From: Planctomycetaceae bacterium
GTDB lineage: Bacteria > Planctomycetota > Planctomycetia > Planctomycetales > Planctomycetaceae
DNA: 64,000 bases
Assembly: GCA_041398825.1 (NCBI GenBank)
Contig: JAWKTX010000011.1
Coordinates: 204,493-268,492 of the forward strand
Direction of reading: 5' to 3'
In this document: piece after piece, positions 51,159 through 60,879 of the stretch
Layout: the number at the start of each line of letters is the position of its first letter
Position numbering within the stretch: the first letter of the stretch is position 1
Notes under the pieces: model-generated
The model's database searches: none
The model's input: only the letters and a program-made list of their open reading frames with translations
What the model was told of the DNA's origin: nothing
Program-made: the position numbers and the translations under genes

Positions 51159-53504
51159 CTAACCGGCACTCGTCGCAGCAGACTCGTCTCCGGATGGGTC
51201 CGCCGGAGACTCTACACCACCCTCTTCGGACGCTGTTTCGCCGGAAACCGCCGGATCCGAATCGACTCGGTCACGTTCCACCGTTGGTTTCCAGACGAAC
51301 TGAAGAATGAAATCTGTTCGTTCGAGCTGTTGCAGATCTTCCTTCGACTTCTCTTCAAACACGACATTGCCGCCACCCGCAGCCCCTTGCCCGCCATACA
51401 TGTTTGAACCCATGCCAGGCCCGCCCATTCCCGGGCCACCCAAACCGGGTCCTCCGAGACCAAGTCCGCCCATTGCCGGGCCCCCCAGACCAGGACCGCC
51501 TAAATCCGACCCACCAAAACCTCCCAGAGCACCCGGGGTTTCACCGCCTGTTTCTCCATACATATCACCACTACCACCCGGATAGCCGCCTCCCATTCCT
51601 GGATAGCCCCCTCCCATCCCGGGACCGCCCGTCATGGCACCATTTTCGCCAAAGCGAGCATTCGGGTCGTAGATAAACTTGTTATCGATACTGCTGACCA
51701 CAATTGGATGTGAGATACCAAGCTTGGCCACCGGCACTTCCCAGCCACCCCGATCAATGGTCCACTTCGAGAGATTATCGTTCAAAGTTGACAGGACAAA
51801 GTACTCGCCTTTTTCCTCAAACTTCAACGACTCATTGTTGTAGAAGTGATAGCCACGCAGCGTCACGATGTACCCCGCTCCTTCCGGAGCCGGAAGTTCG
51901 CTGGCCGAAGCTTCAGCACCATCAGCAGCATCACCATCGTCGCTATCAATCACCCGACCGTCTTTCAAAGCCTGGTACCAGGCACCAACGTCTTCCACCT
52001 TCTTGGAGGTAATCGTGTCGAGGTGAATCCGTCGCTGCAGCGATATATCAGACTGATCCAGTGCGTTTCCTTCATCACGCGGCAGGCACTCATTGACCGC
52101 CTTCAGCAATTCAGCCCACAGGACCCGCTTCTCCAGCGGAGCCACCAATTGGTTAATGCTGGTGATTCGTTCTTCGTGCCGGGTTTTCTCTGCTGAATAA
52201 GCATTCTGATTGGCACTCACCGCAGACTGCAGTGCGGTAACGGCATCCTGTGCAGGCTTCCATTTTTCTTCGCCATACGTGCCGAGAACATGGGCACTTG
52301 CCATGGTGCCAATGCCCATAGCCAGCATCAGCCCGGCGGCAGCGGCCACTGCGACCGGCTTCTTGCTGCGAATCTTTCGCTCGACAGCAATTTCGGGCGG
52401 AAGAAGTGAAGTGCGAATTCGAGTCTGACCCACGGCCTGAAGCGCGAGCCCGTAGGGAACGGCAAACGTCATGATGTTGTCGACAAACAGCGGATCAGCC
52501 AGGACGGAGTCACCAGTCGCACCGCTCAGATGCTCGAGACGCTCCACGTCGTATTGCAGATTCTGTTGGAGAAACTTCTGGAGCCCCGCAAGACGGAATC
52601 CATTTCCAACGCCAATCACCTTCTTAATTTTCGCCCCGCGATTGACGCTGCCGAAGAAGCCAATCGACTTTTGAATTTCAGAGACATAGTCGTTGAAGAC
52701 AGGCCGCATCGCCTGAAACACCGACTTGGGATCCGGACTCTTTGTCGCATTAATCTTGAGATGCTCTGCCTTGGCAAAGGTCAGTTTCATTTCGCGAGTC
52801 AACGACCGTGTGAAATGGTTCCCACCGATCGGCACGTTTCGAATCCAGATACTGCGACCGTTCGACACCAGCAATGTGGTGTTGTCCGCCCCCATATCCA
52901 GCATCACGTAGTATTCGTCAGTCGAAGGAGGTTCGGGCGTATCAGCAGTCTTGCGAAATCCCAGAACGTCGTACGACAGGTAGTTGTAGACCGCCAAAGG
53001 CGCGAGTTGAATGATTTCGACTTCTTTACCATTCGACATGAATGGCCGCATCGCTTCGTAAACCAGGTCGCGTTTCATCGCGAACAGGCCCACCTCGGCC
53101 TCCAGCATGAAACCGCTCTCTTCTTCTCCACCGCCAATTGGCTGGTAATCCCAAATCACTTCATTCAGATCAAACGGAATCTGCTGGCGGGCTTCGTACT
53201 TGACGATTTCCGCCACCTTGCTGGGCTCAACCGGTGGCAACTTGATGAACTTCGCCAGCGAACTCTGGCCTGGCACGCTGATCGCAATCAGATCACCATC
53301 GACGCTGTTCCGTTCCAGAAATGTCGTCATCGACTGACGAATCAGCTCTTCAGGAATGGCATCCGGCTGGCTCAGAATCTTCGCATGAGGAATAAAATCA
53401 AATGCGGTGGCGGCAACTTTGTCACTGCCGGTCGCACGAAGACGAATTGCCTTCAAGCCTGCCTGGCCAATTTCAATGCCCCATGCACTGCTGGAATCTG
53501 CCAT
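51159..53504 (-). CDS. pilM: PilM-like protein fused to a PilN-like half, with glycine-rich C-terminus
   Basis: A 781-residue fusion. Residues 1-370 are a PilM actin-like fold (WGIEIGQAGLKAIRL, KFIKLPPVEPSKVAEIVKYEARQQIPFDLNEVIWDY, VMLDMGADNTTLLV). Residues ~383-405 span the membrane and lead into a periplasmic coiled coil and PilN-like region (PLEKRVLWAELLKAVNECLP). Residues ~622-712 are a glycine-rich tract (GGGYPGMGGGYPG, GDMYG, SNMYGG). The C-terminus (~712-740, DFILQFVWKP) is beta-like. In other bacteria PilM and PilN are separate; here they are joined. It heads a three-gene operon. Confidence 0.85.
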   Translation of the reverse strand: MADSSSAWGIEIGQAGLKAIRLRATGSDKVAATAFDFIPHAKILSQPDAIPEELIRQSMTTFLERNSVDGDLIAISVPGQSSLAKFIKLPPVEPSKVAEIVKYEARQQIPFDLNEVIWDYQPIGGGEEESGFMLEAEVGLFAMKRDLVYEAMRPFMSNGKEVEIIQLAPLAVYNYLSYDVLGFRKTADTPEPPSTDEYYVMLDMGADNTTLLVSNGRSIWIRNVPIGGNHFTRSLTREMKLTFAKAEHLKINATKSPDPKSVFQAMRPVFNDYVSEIQKSIGFFGSVNRGAKIKKVIGVGNGFRLAGLQKFLQQNLQYDVERLEHLSGATGDSVLADPLFVDNIMTFAVPYGLALQAVGQTRIRTSLLPPEIAVERKIRSKKPVAVAAAAGLMLAMGIGTMASAHVLGTYGEEKWKPAQDAVTALQSAVSANQNAYSAEKTRHEERITSINQLVAPLEKRVLWAELLKAVNECLPRDEGNALDQSDISLQRRIHLDTITSKKVEDVGAWYQALKDGRVIDSDDGDAADGAEASASELPAPEGAGYIVTLRGYHFYNNESLKFEEKGEYFVLSTLNDNLSKWTIDRGGWEVPVAKLGISHPIVVSSIDNKFIYDPNARFGENGAMTGGPGMGGGYPGMGGGYPGGSGDMYGETGGETPGALGGFGGSDLGGPGLGGPAMGGLGLGGPGLGGPGMGGPGMGSNMYGGQGAAGGGNVVFEEKSKEDLQQLERTDFILQFVWKPTVERDRVDSDPAVSGETASEEGGVESPADPSGDESAATSAG

Positions 53505-53812
53505 TATCCTGCCTCAATAATTCGCGAATCAGGGTCTGAAAACGACCAAAGCGAGCCGATTACCGGAATACGCAAGTCAAAGGTATCAGCCAATTTCCGG
53601 TCTCGTCAACCAATTTCGGAGAATGCTCACGATTGCAGCCCGTCTACCCGGCATTTTCAGGATGTTGTACCGGCTGCAACCATCGATTCGACGTTAATTT
53701 CGATCTCGATGTTCCGGAAAACTCGGATTTCCGCCCTCAAGCAGCAAAAATAGAGCACCGGACCCTCTGTCTGGATTCTGCCGCCCACGTCCCCCTTCGT
53801 GAAAAGAACAGT

Positions 53813-56800
53813 ATGTCGGAGTTTACCGATTCTCCTGAAGTGTTGTTTGATGAAATCAGCATTATCGTTCCCTGTTATTCAATCGAAGACCTCCCCACCG
53901 ATCTCGAAGAAGACGCCGCGGAAGGGCTGCTGAACGCATTTCTCATTGGCTGGCACCCGAATGCCCTGCTGGCTTCACACGGTATACCCACAGTTCGACA
54001 GGCAGATGCCGTCCGGCATTTCACCGGACGTCATCTGATTATCATTCCCAAAGCCACCGAAGACTGGATGCCCCACGACTGGCAAAATGACACCGCCCAG
54101 TACCTGCACGCGGCTATTGCGGACTGCCAGACCCGTGAATCGTACCTGAAACAACTCACAGAAACGCTGAACGAAGCAACACCCGATTCGTCTTCCACTT
54201 CCGATGCTGCGGCACCCGCATTGCCAGACGAACTATCCGCGCCATTTCTGGCATTCGGGCTGACATGGCTGATGACCGTCCTCACCGCTCGCAGAATGCA
54301 CCACTTTGTCGATCCCGATGCACACGTCATCGGCTCCGAAATTCGACTGGCAGCCGAGGCCGCCATCGCGAACCAACCGGAAACCGCGAGAACACATCTG
54401 AATCGTTGCTACGAACAACTGCTCGAAACCCGTGAACGCTTCTACCCAACACCCATGTGGCTTGTCGACATCTGCATCCCTCCTCGGGACACAGATGCCG
54501 ACCAACTGACCGAAACCATCCAGACGTCCGGCCCATTGAACATCGTCGCTGCCGCCAATGAGATTGCGGCATGGCTGAAGTCTTCTGAAAAACTGAGAAC
54601 CACCCTGGCATCGAAAACGCCGGAACAGATTCAGCTACTGACTGGTCATGCATCCGAAATTCGCCCCTCACTTGGACCATTGACAGCAACGCTGGCCGAC
54701 ATCGATCAGGGACGTCTCATTCTGAACGCGCTAACGAAACTTCCTGTTGAACACTGGGCTCGTAAACGTTTTGGATTAATCTCATCGCTGCCGATGCTGC
54801 TGGCACATACGGGATTCAGGACCGCAGCGCATGTTGCACTGGACGACGGTCTTTACCCGGATAAGGAACGATCGCAGTTTGAATGGCAGGCCCCCTCGGG
54901 AGACAACATCACGGCAACGTCCCGCATTCCACTCGCGATCGACAGCGCTGCCTCCATTCTGCGGATGCCGGATCGCCTGCAGGAATGCATGCAGGATGAC
55001 CACATGGCGGTTCTGTACCTGGCGAGACTGCCCATGCTGAATACACCGTGGCTTGGGGACCTGCGTCTGGCCGCAACATTCGCACCTGTCCTCGGCGAAT
55101 TCACAACCCCTTCCAAACTTGCCGAATTCACCGAAGGCCAGCGCGATCGACTGAAATTCGACCATGCCGAATACCTGAGCCCAACGCTCATTCAGTCGGC
55201 TGTCCTCAAGACGGAACCACCCATCAGTGGTCCCGCCACGATATCAAAACTCTGGGCTGCTATTGAAACCTCCCGAACCCTCGACGCACTCTGCACGATG
55301 CTGGGACTGCAAAATCCCGGGCAAGTCGGCTCTTCCGAAAGCCAGTCCCCCAATCTTTCTCCGAACGCCCGCAGCGCAAAACTCCTGCCGCCACTTCCTG
55401 GACAGGCACTTCAAATACAAGCTGCCGCTGCACAACTGCTGGACATCGAAAACGATCACGCAGAAATCCATCGAAAGGATGGACTGTCATCCAGTGATGC
55501 ACGCGTGATGCAAACGTCTGCTGAATCGAGGCTGAAGAAACGCGTCGAACAAATGATTCGGGAGTCCGCAGCAAAACTCGCAGAAAAAACCGGAAGCCCT
55601 TCGAAGGATGTTGGTCGAGCCCGATCGATCCTGCTGATCAACAGTCTTCCATTTGCACGCACCCGCATGGTGCCATGGCCCCGCGACTGGAATTTGCCGA
55701 AAACGCAACGCAACCTGGTTGCAATCTCCAACCACTCACCGGTCGATTCCGCATTGTGGGCAGAAGAGCAGGACGCCACTGATCCTTCACGAGCATGTGT
55801 CGTCGAATTGCCCCCCGGTGGCTTCGTTTGGCTTTCGGAAGCGACCGACAGCCAGAGTTCAGCAACTATCTTTCAGGGAGAGAAACGCGAAGCCCCACTC
55901 GCCGAATCCCTGACGCTCCGGAATCGACACTTCGAAGTCACGCTCAGTGAACGGCACGGTGGAATCGAATCAGTCATCTTCCATGGCACCCGGTCAAATC
56001 GGTTGAGCCAGCATGTCACGTGGCGATACGAACGCGAGCAACGCATTGAAACGCCGGATGGATTTCAAAGCACATGGTATGCGCACGCTCGCAGAACAGA
56101 CCAGCGAATTGTCACGTGCGATCCCGTGCAGGCCGCTCTCGAAACAACAATCGACATTCTTTCTCCGATCGACGGAAGTCCGCTGCTGACCTGTAAACAG
56201 ACAGTCGCCATCGATCGCTTTCGCCCCCAATTGACAATCACAGTCTCAATCGAACAGATCGACCGACCGCTGAAAGGCAATCCGTGGATGGAGTATCTGG
56301 CCAGCCGCTTTGCATGGGAAAATGAATCAGCCTCCATTACACGAGGAGTCTGGGGACAGGCCGCTGGATTTAAAAACGAACGCTTTGAATCCCCCGACTA
56401 CATCGAAGTCGCCGACCAGGATCACCGACTGACGATCATCCCTCATGGTCGGCCCTACCATCGACGAAGCGGTCCACGAATGATTGACAGTCTGATACTG
56501 TGCGAAGGAGAAACACAACGCTCGTTTCAATTCACAGTTGTTTTCGATCAGCCATTTCCAATGCGCCAATGCCTCGATGCCACTGTCCCACCCGCCAGAG
56601 TTCAGCCTTCGCCCGGATTTGCCGGCAAAGCGGAAGCAGCGTGGCTGTGGGGCTTGTCCGCAAAGAATGTGATGGCAGTCCGTGTTGGAACGTCCAGCCC
56701 CTGCAGTCACAATTCGAATGGAGATTTGGACGAGGATGTCTGCGCGAGCGATTCGCAGCCATCATCTGCCGAAACGTCCGCTCCCTTATCAGTTCGCCTC

Positions 56801-56980
56801 CTCCTGATTGAAACAGAAGGCATGATCTGCGAGTGCACTATTCGAACAGCCGTCTTACCGCGAACCGCGGCATTGATTCGGCATGACGGTAGCATCACCG
56901 AATCTCTTCCCATCAGCGATCAGGGCGTACTTGTTCGGTTTGCCCCCTTTGAACTGCGGGAAGTTGAGCTACAGTTCTGA
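53813..56980 (+). CDS. Large GH38-like (alpha-mannosidase-related) protein
   Basis: A ~1055-residue protein. The C-terminal half (ILLINSLPFARTRMVPWP, VVELPPGGFVWLSEA, LTLRNRHFEVTLSERHGGIESVIFHGTR, FDQPFPMRQCLDA) resembles the beta-rich domains of GH38 alpha-mannosidases. The N-terminal half (EISIIVPCYSIEDLPTDL, LLAHTGFRTAAHVALDDGL) occupies the place of the catalytic barrel, but I cannot identify the nucleophile Asp or zinc ligands, so activity is unproven. No signal peptide is visible. ATG at 53813 is preferred to 53633. It runs 59 bases ahead of cmk. Confidence 0.6.
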   Translation: MSEFTDSPEVLFDEISIIVPCYSIEDLPTDLEEDAAEGLLNAFLIGWHPNALLASHGIPTVRQADAVRHFTGRHLIIIPKATEDWMPHDWQNDTAQYLHAAIADCQTRESYLKQLTETLNEATPDSSSTSDAAAPALPDELSAPFLAFGLTWLMTVLTARRMHHFVDPDAHVIGSEIRLAAEAAIANQPETARTHLNRCYEQLLETRERFYPTPMWLVDICIPPRDTDADQLTETIQTSGPLNIVAAANEIAAWLKSSEKLRTTLASKTPEQIQLLTGHASEIRPSLGPLTATLADIDQGRLILNALTKLPVEHWARKRFGLISSLPMLLAHTGFRTAAHVALDDGLYPDKERSQFEWQAPSGDNITATSRIPLAIDSAASILRMPDRLQECMQDDHMAVLYLARLPMLNTPWLGDLRLAATFAPVLGEFTTPSKLAEFTEGQRDRLKFDHAEYLSPTLIQSAVLKTEPPISGPATISKLWAAIETSRTLDALCTMLGLQNPGQVGSSESQSPNLSPNARSAKLLPPLPGQALQIQAAAAQLLDIENDHAEIHRKDGLSSSDARVMQTSAESRLKKRVEQMIRESAAKLAEKTGSPSKDVGRARSILLINSLPFARTRMVPWPRDWNLPKTQRNLVAISNHSPVDSALWAEEQDATDPSRACVVELPPGGFVWLSEATDSQSSATIFQGEKREAPLAESLTLRNRHFEVTLSERHGGIESVIFHGTRSNRLSQHVTWRYEREQRIETPDGFQSTWYAHARRTDQRIVTCDPVQAALETTIDILSPIDGSPLLTCKQTVAIDRFRPQLTITVSIEQIDRPLKGNPWMEYLASRFAWENESASITRGVWGQAAGFKNERFESPDYIEVADQDHRLTIIPHGRPYHRRSGPRMIDSLILCEGETQRSFQFTVVFDQPFPMRQCLDATVPPARVQPSPGFAGKAEAAWLWGLSAKNVMAVRVGTSSPCSHNSNGDLDEDVCASDSQPSSAETSAPLSVRLLLIETEGMICECTIRTAVLPRTAALIRHDGSITESLPISDQGVLVRFAPFELREVELQF

Positions 56981-57039
56981 TCTTTTCACCTCCCCCCAAA
57001 GCGTTTTGAGCTTCACGTTCAGTCCCAATCAGGTTTCCA

Positions 57040-57714
57040 ATGATCATTACAATTGATGGACCGGCAGGCTCAGGCAAAAGCACTGTCGCCAAACTTCTCG
57101 CGAAGGATCTGAACGTTCGCTTTCTCGACACAGGTGCGATGTACAGAGCTGTTGCATTTGCGGTTCTGCAGGCCGGCATCGACGAATCCAGAACAGAAGA
57201 GGTCGCTTCGGTCGCCGAAGGTGTTCAGATCGCCTTCCAGGATTCCAGGTTATTGCTCAACAACAAAGATGTCACCACCCAAATTCGAATGCCGGACGTG
57301 ACGGCCGTTTCGTCCATCATTGCATCAAATCCGCGCGTGCGTGCCCGCATGGTGGAATTGCAGCGAATGATTGGGCAACAGGGCAGTCTCGTGACCGAAG
57401 GACGAGATCAGGGCACCGTTGTATTCCCTCACGCAGAATTTAAGTTCTTTCTCACTGCCAGCCTGGACGCCCGCGCCTGGCGTCGTCATCAGGAACTCCA
57501 TGCAAAGGGCTCGCAACTTCCATTGCACATCGTGCGGGATCAGTTGCGTCAAAGAGACGACCGGGACGAAAACCGAATCCATGCCCCGATGAAACCGGCA
57601 GAAGATGCCATCACCATCGATACATCGGATCACACAATTGCCGAAGTGGTTGAAATACTCATTCGGCGGATACAGACACCCACCGATCAAGGTGCTCCAC
57701 CCGCCCGCGAATAG
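57040..57714 (+). CDS. cmk: Cytidylate kinase
   Basis: Phosphorylates CMP and dCMP. The 224-residue enzyme has the P-loop ITIDGPAGSGKSTVAKLLA, FLDTGAMYRAVAF, VTTQIRMPDV, LVTEGRDQGTVVFPHAEFKFFLTAS and RQRDDRDENRIHAPMKPAEDAITIDTS, all standard for Cmk. Many genomes have cmk next to rpsA; here it follows the GH38-like gene. Its 3' end overlaps the 3' end of the convergent gene by 56 bases. Confidence 0.96.
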   Translation: MIITIDGPAGSGKSTVAKLLAKDLNVRFLDTGAMYRAVAFAVLQAGIDESRTEEVASVAEGVQIAFQDSRLLLNNKDVTTQIRMPDVTAVSSIIASNPRVRARMVELQRMIGQQGSLVTEGRDQGTVVFPHAEFKFFLTASLDARAWRRHQELHAKGSQLPLHIVRDQLRQRDDRDENRIHAPMKPAEDAITIDTSDHTIAEVVEILIRRIQTPTDQGAPPARE

Positions 57715-60700
57715 CAGACTCCAGCACCTCGGACACATCAAATTCGTTGTCGAATTCGGCCAACTGTTTCGCTGACTTCGCCACTTTTCCGGAACCGGTA
57801 ATGGACTGCAGGAAGGTCCGGCAGGCAGCAAGGGTGATCCCGCAACCGAGCCGTGCGGCAATCTCCACCAGCATCTCGAAAATATCGCCCATGCCGCGAG
57901 GCGTATCCGGTAATTGACTGCTGGCCTTCAAAGACGCACTCGCCACGCCACTCTGGTTCCGTGAAACGCACTCGGCAATTGCGCGCTCCCAGGATCGAAA
58001 CACGACCCAGGAATGCAGATCGGACGCTGCAGCAATGTCCCCAAAGCGTTTGGCCAGTCGACTGAAATTGAAGGCCTGCCACGGCAGATGCTCTGCCAAC
58101 GCTTCTCCCAGGCAATCCGTTCCCACACGTCCATCGGAAATGGCCTGAATCAGGATGTCGACCGCCAGACCATGTTCACCAGGTTCCTTTGCAGCCAGAC
58201 CGCACAGCAACATAAACAACCCAATGGCACGCGGCGGCGTGCCCGGATCCAGCAGCGGTTCCATGAAACATTTGTTGCCCCATTCCGCTTCCCACCAGTC
58301 GAGATTGCTGAACAGGAGTTGAGCCCCTCCAGCAAAGAACATTTCGCAACACCCCGGCCAAAGCGTCTTCAGCCAATGGACTGAGTTCTCATCCGCATAG
58401 AGCGCGATTGAATTATCATCTCCATTCAGATTGACTTGCGTTATCAGCGTCGGCAGCATGACATCACCGACTTTCGGCATGACTTCAGGCGTTGAAATGC
58501 AGGCACTGTATTCCAGCTTTCGGGCATGCTTATTCACCCGATAGGTAACAACAAATTCTGCTGCTGTCGCACAACCAGTGCCCAGTTGCGGGAATGCCTT
58601 CTGCACAAACGCATCGTCATCAAAAGGTGCTCTCGACCTTGCCGCCGCTGCCCACAAATGTGGAGAACTTCCGGCGCGTCGAACCCGTCCGCCGAGTGCA
58701 TGTCTGACCGCATCCAGCCACTCGCCCCTGACTGCTGGCTTCAATCTCTTCAATGCGGTGCCCCGGTTTTCAGGAGCAAGTCGAAGCATCGCCAGAATCA
58801 CATCACACTCGTCCGGGTCTGTCCGAAGTTCATTGATGCGATCCACAAATTCCACGGGATCGATCCATCCACCTTTATGCGTCGGCGCACTGAGCAAGAT
58901 CCAGGGTTCTGAATTCAGCCGATCCGCAATTTCCAGAGATCGCTTCGACAGGAACTGCATCTGCACGCAGTTTTCGTTGTCCCAGGTTTCAAACGGTTCG
59001 TCCATCAGGCCATGGATGATAAGGCGACCACCACTGAATCGGGACGCCGGCTTCTTCCGCTCAAGACGAACCTTGCCACCGTATGACCACGCCAGAATGA
59101 GACCTGTCAGGTCACCTCTTAAACTGTAGCCGCTGAATGGAACGACCGTTCGTTTCAGGAGTCCCCTGGCACGCTTCACAAGCGGCCCAACCAATGCCTG
59201 AAAGTCATCAGGTTTATCATTCGATAAACGGGCCAGACCGGCCAGAGCGCGTTCCCCTTCATCGACCAGCGTTGCGTCTTCAATGGCAAGGCCAAGGACT
59301 TCCAGAAGTTCCTCCAAATCCGCGACAGGCTCGATTCGCTGGCCCGGGTCAAGACGAGGAATCTCAGTGCCGTTAAAGATCGTCGCCGGAATATCCACAC
59401 CCTCACCAGCCGACTGACGATCCTCCCGAAGCGACTGAACCAGATCAGGGATACGCAGAAGAGACAACTGCTGCGTCGAGTAACCCGAGAGCTGCCGTGC
59501 ATCAAAAGTCACTCGCTTCGTCCCTGTTTTTTTCTTCGGTGCAACCAACGCGGCGTTACGAACTGCCGAGGACGAATTTGCTGCATCGACGCCTGACGAT
59601 GCAAGCCATGCGGAAATCTGCTTCCGTACAACAGCCGAAGCGACTCCCTGATAATTCTGTATACTGGCCAGCAATCGATCGTCAGAAGGATCACCAATCG
59701 ATTGAATCAACTGGAACGCATGCTTCTGGACCTCTGCCTTTTCATGTGCAAGCGCTTCCACCACCGTCAGGCAAACTTCGCTGCGCTGTTTCGGAAACCC
59801 GTTCGACAGTTCTTCCAGAAACTTCACAGCATTCAAAGCAGCCCCTTTCGTCCGTGCTAAAAGCAACGGGGCAACCGTTGAACATAAGGCGGGAACATCA
59901 CTGACAACGCCTTGCTCCACAAATCGTCGACAATGCTCAAAAGCCCATTCGGCAACATTCAGCGCTGGTGCCGATACAAGACTCAGAATTGTCTCCGAGT
60001 GTTTTCTGAGTTCTGCTGCCGTAGGTTCCATAAAGTCGAAGAACTGCACAAACCATTTTGCGTGATGGGCAGAGAAACCGGACATCAAAGCCGACAATGT
60101 CGACTGCAGTAGCCTCGGGCGAGAAAGCTTTCCCTTCCTGGAAAGAGTCTTCAGCGCATCAGCCCAATTGCCTTTCGTAAACGATCCGTTTTTCTGACGA
60201 TCAACATTGACCAGGGTACAGAGTTCTTCGCCCTCATATTCGAATAATTTCCACACGTCATCCTTCAGCAGCTCCGGATCATTGTTCAGCGCTCGCAGAA
60301 CGGTATGCGTGGCGTCCCCTCGATCAAAGCTCAGGCCAACGATCATTCCGACATAGTAGCGCGGGTGCTCCGGCCTGGTGCAGAGCTTCTCCCGGACCAG
60401 CTGACGAACCACCTTCCAGTTGCCAGCCGCAAAATTCTGATCTGCCAGCATCGCGTTCACCTGATCATCAATCCAGGCAGGCCTGCGAACACGAAGAATG
60501 TCCAGCACCGTTTCAGAATCCGGCCGCGCGGTCCAGCCCGCCTTCCTGATCTCAGAGAAACTACAGACCCAGAATACCGCGTGCCCGGCCACCAGAACCA
60601 GGGGGTTGATGCCGAAAGTGCCGGGAGGATCTTCGATGAAACGCCGACGTTTCTCCTGCCCGTGTCGTTTGATGCACAGGGACGCAAATTCACGCCGCTC

Positions 60701-60817
60701 CGGCTCGCTCAGAGGACGCAGCAGATTGCTGATCTGCTCTTCCGATTCCGGAACTTCCAACAGCTTCGCGAGCTCTGTTCGAATATTGTCCAAACCGGCA
60801 CTTCGCTTCTTCGCCAT
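57659..60817 (-). CDS. Large helical protein paired with a SWIM protein
   Basis: A ~1052-residue protein of no clear named function. It begins MAKKRSAGLDNIRTELAKLLEVPE and is rich in helical repeats resembling HEAT/ARM units (LLARTKGAALNAVKFLEELSNGFPKQRSEVCLTVVEAL, HEKAEVQKHAFQLIQSIGDP). Partners next to SWIM zinc-finger genes in E. coli (yeh cluster) and actinobacteria look alike in layout, but I cannot confirm homology. The ATG at 60817 has GGGGGAT upstream. It is 62 bases downstream of the SWIM gene on the same strand. Its last 56 bases overlap cmk tail-to-tail. Confidence 0.65.
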   Translation of the reverse strand: MAKKRSAGLDNIRTELAKLLEVPESEEQISNLLRPLSEPERREFASLCIKRHGQEKRRRFIEDPPGTFGINPLVLVAGHAVFWVCSFSEIRKAGWTARPDSETVLDILRVRRPAWIDDQVNAMLADQNFAAGNWKVVRQLVREKLCTRPEHPRYYVGMIVGLSFDRGDATHTVLRALNNDPELLKDDVWKLFEYEGEELCTLVNVDRQKNGSFTKGNWADALKTLSRKGKLSRPRLLQSTLSALMSGFSAHHAKWFVQFFDFMEPTAAELRKHSETILSLVSAPALNVAEWAFEHCRRFVEQGVVSDVPALCSTVAPLLLARTKGAALNAVKFLEELSNGFPKQRSEVCLTVVEALAHEKAEVQKHAFQLIQSIGDPSDDRLLASIQNYQGVASAVVRKQISAWLASSGVDAANSSSAVRNAALVAPKKKTGTKRVTFDARQLSGYSTQQLSLLRIPDLVQSLREDRQSAGEGVDIPATIFNGTEIPRLDPGQRIEPVADLEELLEVLGLAIEDATLVDEGERALAGLARLSNDKPDDFQALVGPLVKRARGLLKRTVVPFSGYSLRGDLTGLILAWSYGGKVRLERKKPASRFSGGRLIIHGLMDEPFETWDNENCVQMQFLSKRSLEIADRLNSEPWILLSAPTHKGGWIDPVEFVDRINELRTDPDECDVILAMLRLAPENRGTALKRLKPAVRGEWLDAVRHALGGRVRRAGSSPHLWAAAARSRAPFDDDAFVQKAFPQLGTGCATAAEFVVTYRVNKHARKLEYSACISTPEVMPKVGDVMLPTLITQVNLNGDDNSIALYADENSVHWLKTLWPGCCEMFFAGGAQLLFSNLDWWEAEWGNKCFMEPLLDPGTPPRAIGLFMLLCGLAAKEPGEHGLAVDILIQAISDGRVGTDCLGEALAEHLPWQAFNFSRLAKRFGDIAAASDLHSWVVFRSWERAIAECVSRNQSGVASASLKASSQLPDTPRGMGDIFEMLVEIAARLGCGITLAACRTFLQSITGSGKVAKSAKQLAEFDNEFDVSEVLESAIRGRVEHLDRWVSVSAE

Positions 60818-60879
60818 GGTATCCCCCGAACAGAACACAGAATCTTGCACAAGGAAAACTATTCAGGACGCAGGGTGAG

